From UBA4416 sp040386075 (GTDB lineage Bacteria; Bacteroidota; Bacteroidia; B-17B0; Aurantibacillaceae), in NCBI GenBank assembly GCA_040386075.1, contig JAZKGE010000032.1:1-64000 (forward strand): a stretch of DNA of 64,000 bases, written 5' to 3'. Positions 62,659-64,000 of this stretch are shown one piece after another. Numbering within the stretch: position 1 is the stretch's first letter; each line of letters opens with the position of its first letter. The notes beneath the pieces are model-generated. The model saw nothing but the letters and a program-made list of their open reading frames with translations. It did not search any database and was not told the DNA's origin. Position numbers and translations under genes: made by a program.

Positions 62659-63631
62659 CAATCAATTGGTTATTGATCTCGGGAGAATACACGGCGTAAT
62701 TAAAGCCTTTTTGCAAGCAGTAAGCGCCATGCTCTCCCTTTTTGTTAATGGCAATGAATCCTATTTGTAATTCATCCATTGGTTTGTTTCTTCTTTTGGC
62801 AATAGTAATGATCCGTTCCACTGCTTTTTTACAGGCATCTTCCGGCGAAAGACCCTGACGCATTAATTCAACTACGGTATGACTCCCAACAATACGCATC
62901 ACTTCTTCGCCATGTCCTGTGGCTGTTGCAGCGCCTACTTCATTATCTACAAATAGGCCTGCTCCTATAATTGGTGAATCACCAATACGCCCATGCATTT
63001 TAAAAGCCATACCGCTTGTAGTACATGCTCCTGATAAATTGCCGTTCATGTCCAAAGCTATCATACCAATGGTATCGTGATTTTCGATATTGGCTTTTGG
63101 CTTATATTCTGCTTTTTTTAACCATTCCTTCCATTCATCTTGTGAATCTTTAACCAATAGATTTTCCTTTTTAAATCCCTGCGATAACGCAAATTCCAGG
63201 GCACCATCTCCAACCAACATGGTGTGTGGTGTCTTTTCCATCACAGCCCTTGCTACCGAAATGGGATGCATAATGTGTTCTAAACAACCTACTGAACCAA
63301 TATTAGAGAAATCATCCATAATACAGGCATCCAGTGTTACACGACCATCACGGTCGGGTCTGCCGCCATACCCAACGCTTCTTTCTTTAGGATCTGCTTC
63401 GGGAATTTTTACACCGGCTTCAACCGCATCTAATGCTCTTCCATTTTTGGAAAGTATAGTCCAGGCTTCTGCATTAGCTTCTATCCCAAATCGCCAGGTA
63501 GAGATCACGATGGGCTTGATTTGAGATTTGGTTACCTCTGCAACAATCTTTGCAGCTTTACTTTTATTAAAAGCAAATAATGTAGAAGCAAAGGTCGCAA
63601 GTTTTAAAAATTGTCGTCGGTTGGTTTCCAT
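62639..63631 (-). CDS. Glycosylasparaginase (N4-(beta-N-acetylglucosaminyl)-L-asparaginase)
   Basis: 330 residues from ATG 63631; an ATG three codons upstream is also possible. A twin-arginine signal (NRRQFLKLATFASTLFAF) sends it across the inner membrane after folding. The N-terminal nucleophile hydrolase chain has the autoprocessing site ENHDTIGM (catalytic Thr about 187), and GRIGDSPIIGAG and ATATGHGEEV around the substrate site. It matches the well-studied Elizabethkingia enzyme closely from memory. It cuts the GlcNAc-Asn bond left after N-glycan trimming and completes the role of the nearby GH92 mannosidase. Confidence 0.93.
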   Translation of the reverse strand: METNRRQFLKLATFASTLFAFNKSKAAKIVAEVTKSQIKPIVISTWRFGIEANAEAWTILSKNGRALDAVEAGVKIPEADPKERSVGYGGRPDRDGRVTLDACIMDDFSNIGSVGCLEHIMHPISVARAVMEKTPHTMLVGDGALEFALSQGFKKENLLVKDSQDEWKEWLKKAEYKPKANIENHDTIGMIALDMNGNLSGACTTSGMAFKMHGRIGDSPIIGAGLFVDNEVGAATATGHGEEVMRIVGSHTVVELMRQGLSPEDACKKAVERIITIAKRRNKPMDELQIGFIAINKKGEHGAYCLQKGFNYAVYSPEINNQLIDAKHIL

Positions 63632-63649
63632 AAACAACATTGTTAAAAG

Positions 63650-64000
63650 TTATTCTTCCTCATCCGTATTTATAAGTTCCGTCAATTCTTTCGGAAAATC
63701 GTCTTTTATGATATATACACCGGGCATAGGGTTTACAACCTGACGTACACTTTTTAAATAGACATTGAATAAAAAATGATCTGCTGATTCTGACTTTTCT
63801 GTTTTACTGACTGCTTTTTTTGAAAAAGGTATTTGTGTTACAGAACCATTATCCATGATGCATTCCACGATGGTCATGTCGGGAATTTCAAAACAAAATT
63901 CATCATCATTTGGATAGAGGCCTTTTAATAGATAAGTGGCGTTATTGATTACTTTAAATTCCTTTACATTTCCCTGTACATCAAACTCATCTTCCCATAA
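63650..64000 (-). CDS. Hypothetical protein, C-terminal part (cut by the window edge)
   Basis: The minus-strand frame is open from base 64000 to TAA at 63652-63650, giving the last 116 residues; an internal ATG at 63877 is probably not the start because upstream codons (WEDEFDVQGNVKEFKVINNA) look coding. The visible part is acidic at its end (INTDEEE), without membrane segments. No family is recognised. It ends 18 bases before the glycosylasparaginase start, so it may belong to the same operon. Confidence 0.65.
   Translation of the reverse strand, partial: LWEDEFDVQGNVKEFKVINNATYLLKGLYPNDDEFCFEIPDMTIVECIMDNGSVTQIPFSKKAVSKTEKSESADHFLFNVYLKSVRQVVNPMPGVYIIKDDFPKELTELINTDEEE

Noticed and set aside
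1..64000. Defence islands, toxin-antitoxin pairs, prophage, integrases, insertion sequences, tRNA genes
   Set aside because: Looked for transposase, integrase, nuclease, toxin and tRNA signatures; none seen. Genes are contiguous and of uniform base composition apart from the short element at 22858-22910.

Overview
The window is an AT-rich chromosomal segment from a member of the Bacteroidota. The evidence is six very long secreted proteins with type IX secretion (T9SS) C-terminal domains (four type A, two gliding-motility-like type B), a split ATP synthase operon (E-F-H-A-G without the beta and epsilon genes), a DUF3098-uppP pair, several promoter-like sequences of the Bacteroidetes TTTG / TAnnTTTG kind, and almost no Shine-Dalgarno sequences. 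I cannot place it below phylum or class. No tRNA, rRNA, insertion sequence, prophage or CRISPR array is visible; it reads as stable chromosome.

Layout. 1-3.8 kb: end of the atpEFHAG operon, closed by a terminator. 3.9-10.9 kb: a T9SS FG-GAP/LamG exoprotein, a fatty acid desaturase and a T9SS beta-strand-repeat exoprotein. 11.3-20.6 kb: a signalling block with a seven-PAS histidine kinase, a single-domain response regulator, a REC-PAS-HisKA_3 kinase with its overlapping LuxR-type regulator, a barrel-like protein, and a PAS-SpoIIE phosphatase that shares a PAS domain with the second kinase. 20.8-24.0 kb: clpX, a barrel-like protein, uppP and a DUF3098 gene. 24.1-30.8 kb: GDP-L-fucose synthesis (gmd, fcl) followed by a run in which a WecA/MraY-type phosphoglycosyltransferase sits between two related Wzi-like outer-membrane proteins. 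30.8-41.8 kb: a T9SS exoprotein, a PgpH-like cyclic-di-AMP phosphodiesterase and two adjacent T9SS type B exoproteins. 41.9-50.6 kb: an M20 dipeptidase, a flavoprotein, a BNR/PKD T9SS exoprotein with a small secreted companion, a methyltransferase-glycosyltransferase fusion, a small conserved protein and a P460-like cytochrome lipoprotein. 50.6-58.9 kb: a class C serine hydrolase, a double amidohydrolase, a SirB2-cytochrome c fusion with hflX, a barrel-like protein and a TlpA-like thioredoxin. 59-64 kb: GH92 alpha-mannosidase, CutC and glycosylasparaginase, then a gene cut by the window edge.

How the parts fit. Envelope biology dominates: the T9SS cargo makes up more than a quarter of the sequence, and the gmd/fcl/WecA/Wzi run plus UppP provide nucleotide sugar, lipid carrier and export functions for a surface polysaccharide or glycan. 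The GH92-CutC-glycosylasparaginase row looks like a route for dismantling N-linked glycoprotein sugars down to the GlcNAc-Asn bond. The signalling block looks like two phosphorelay branches feeding a transcription factor and a phosphatase-type output.

No single locus is clearly an undescribed system. The best candidates for new biology are the WecA between twin Wzi-like proteins, the methyltransferase-glycosyltransferase fusion operon, CutC inside an N-glycan salvage cluster, and the small secreted protein paired with the BNR exoprotein.
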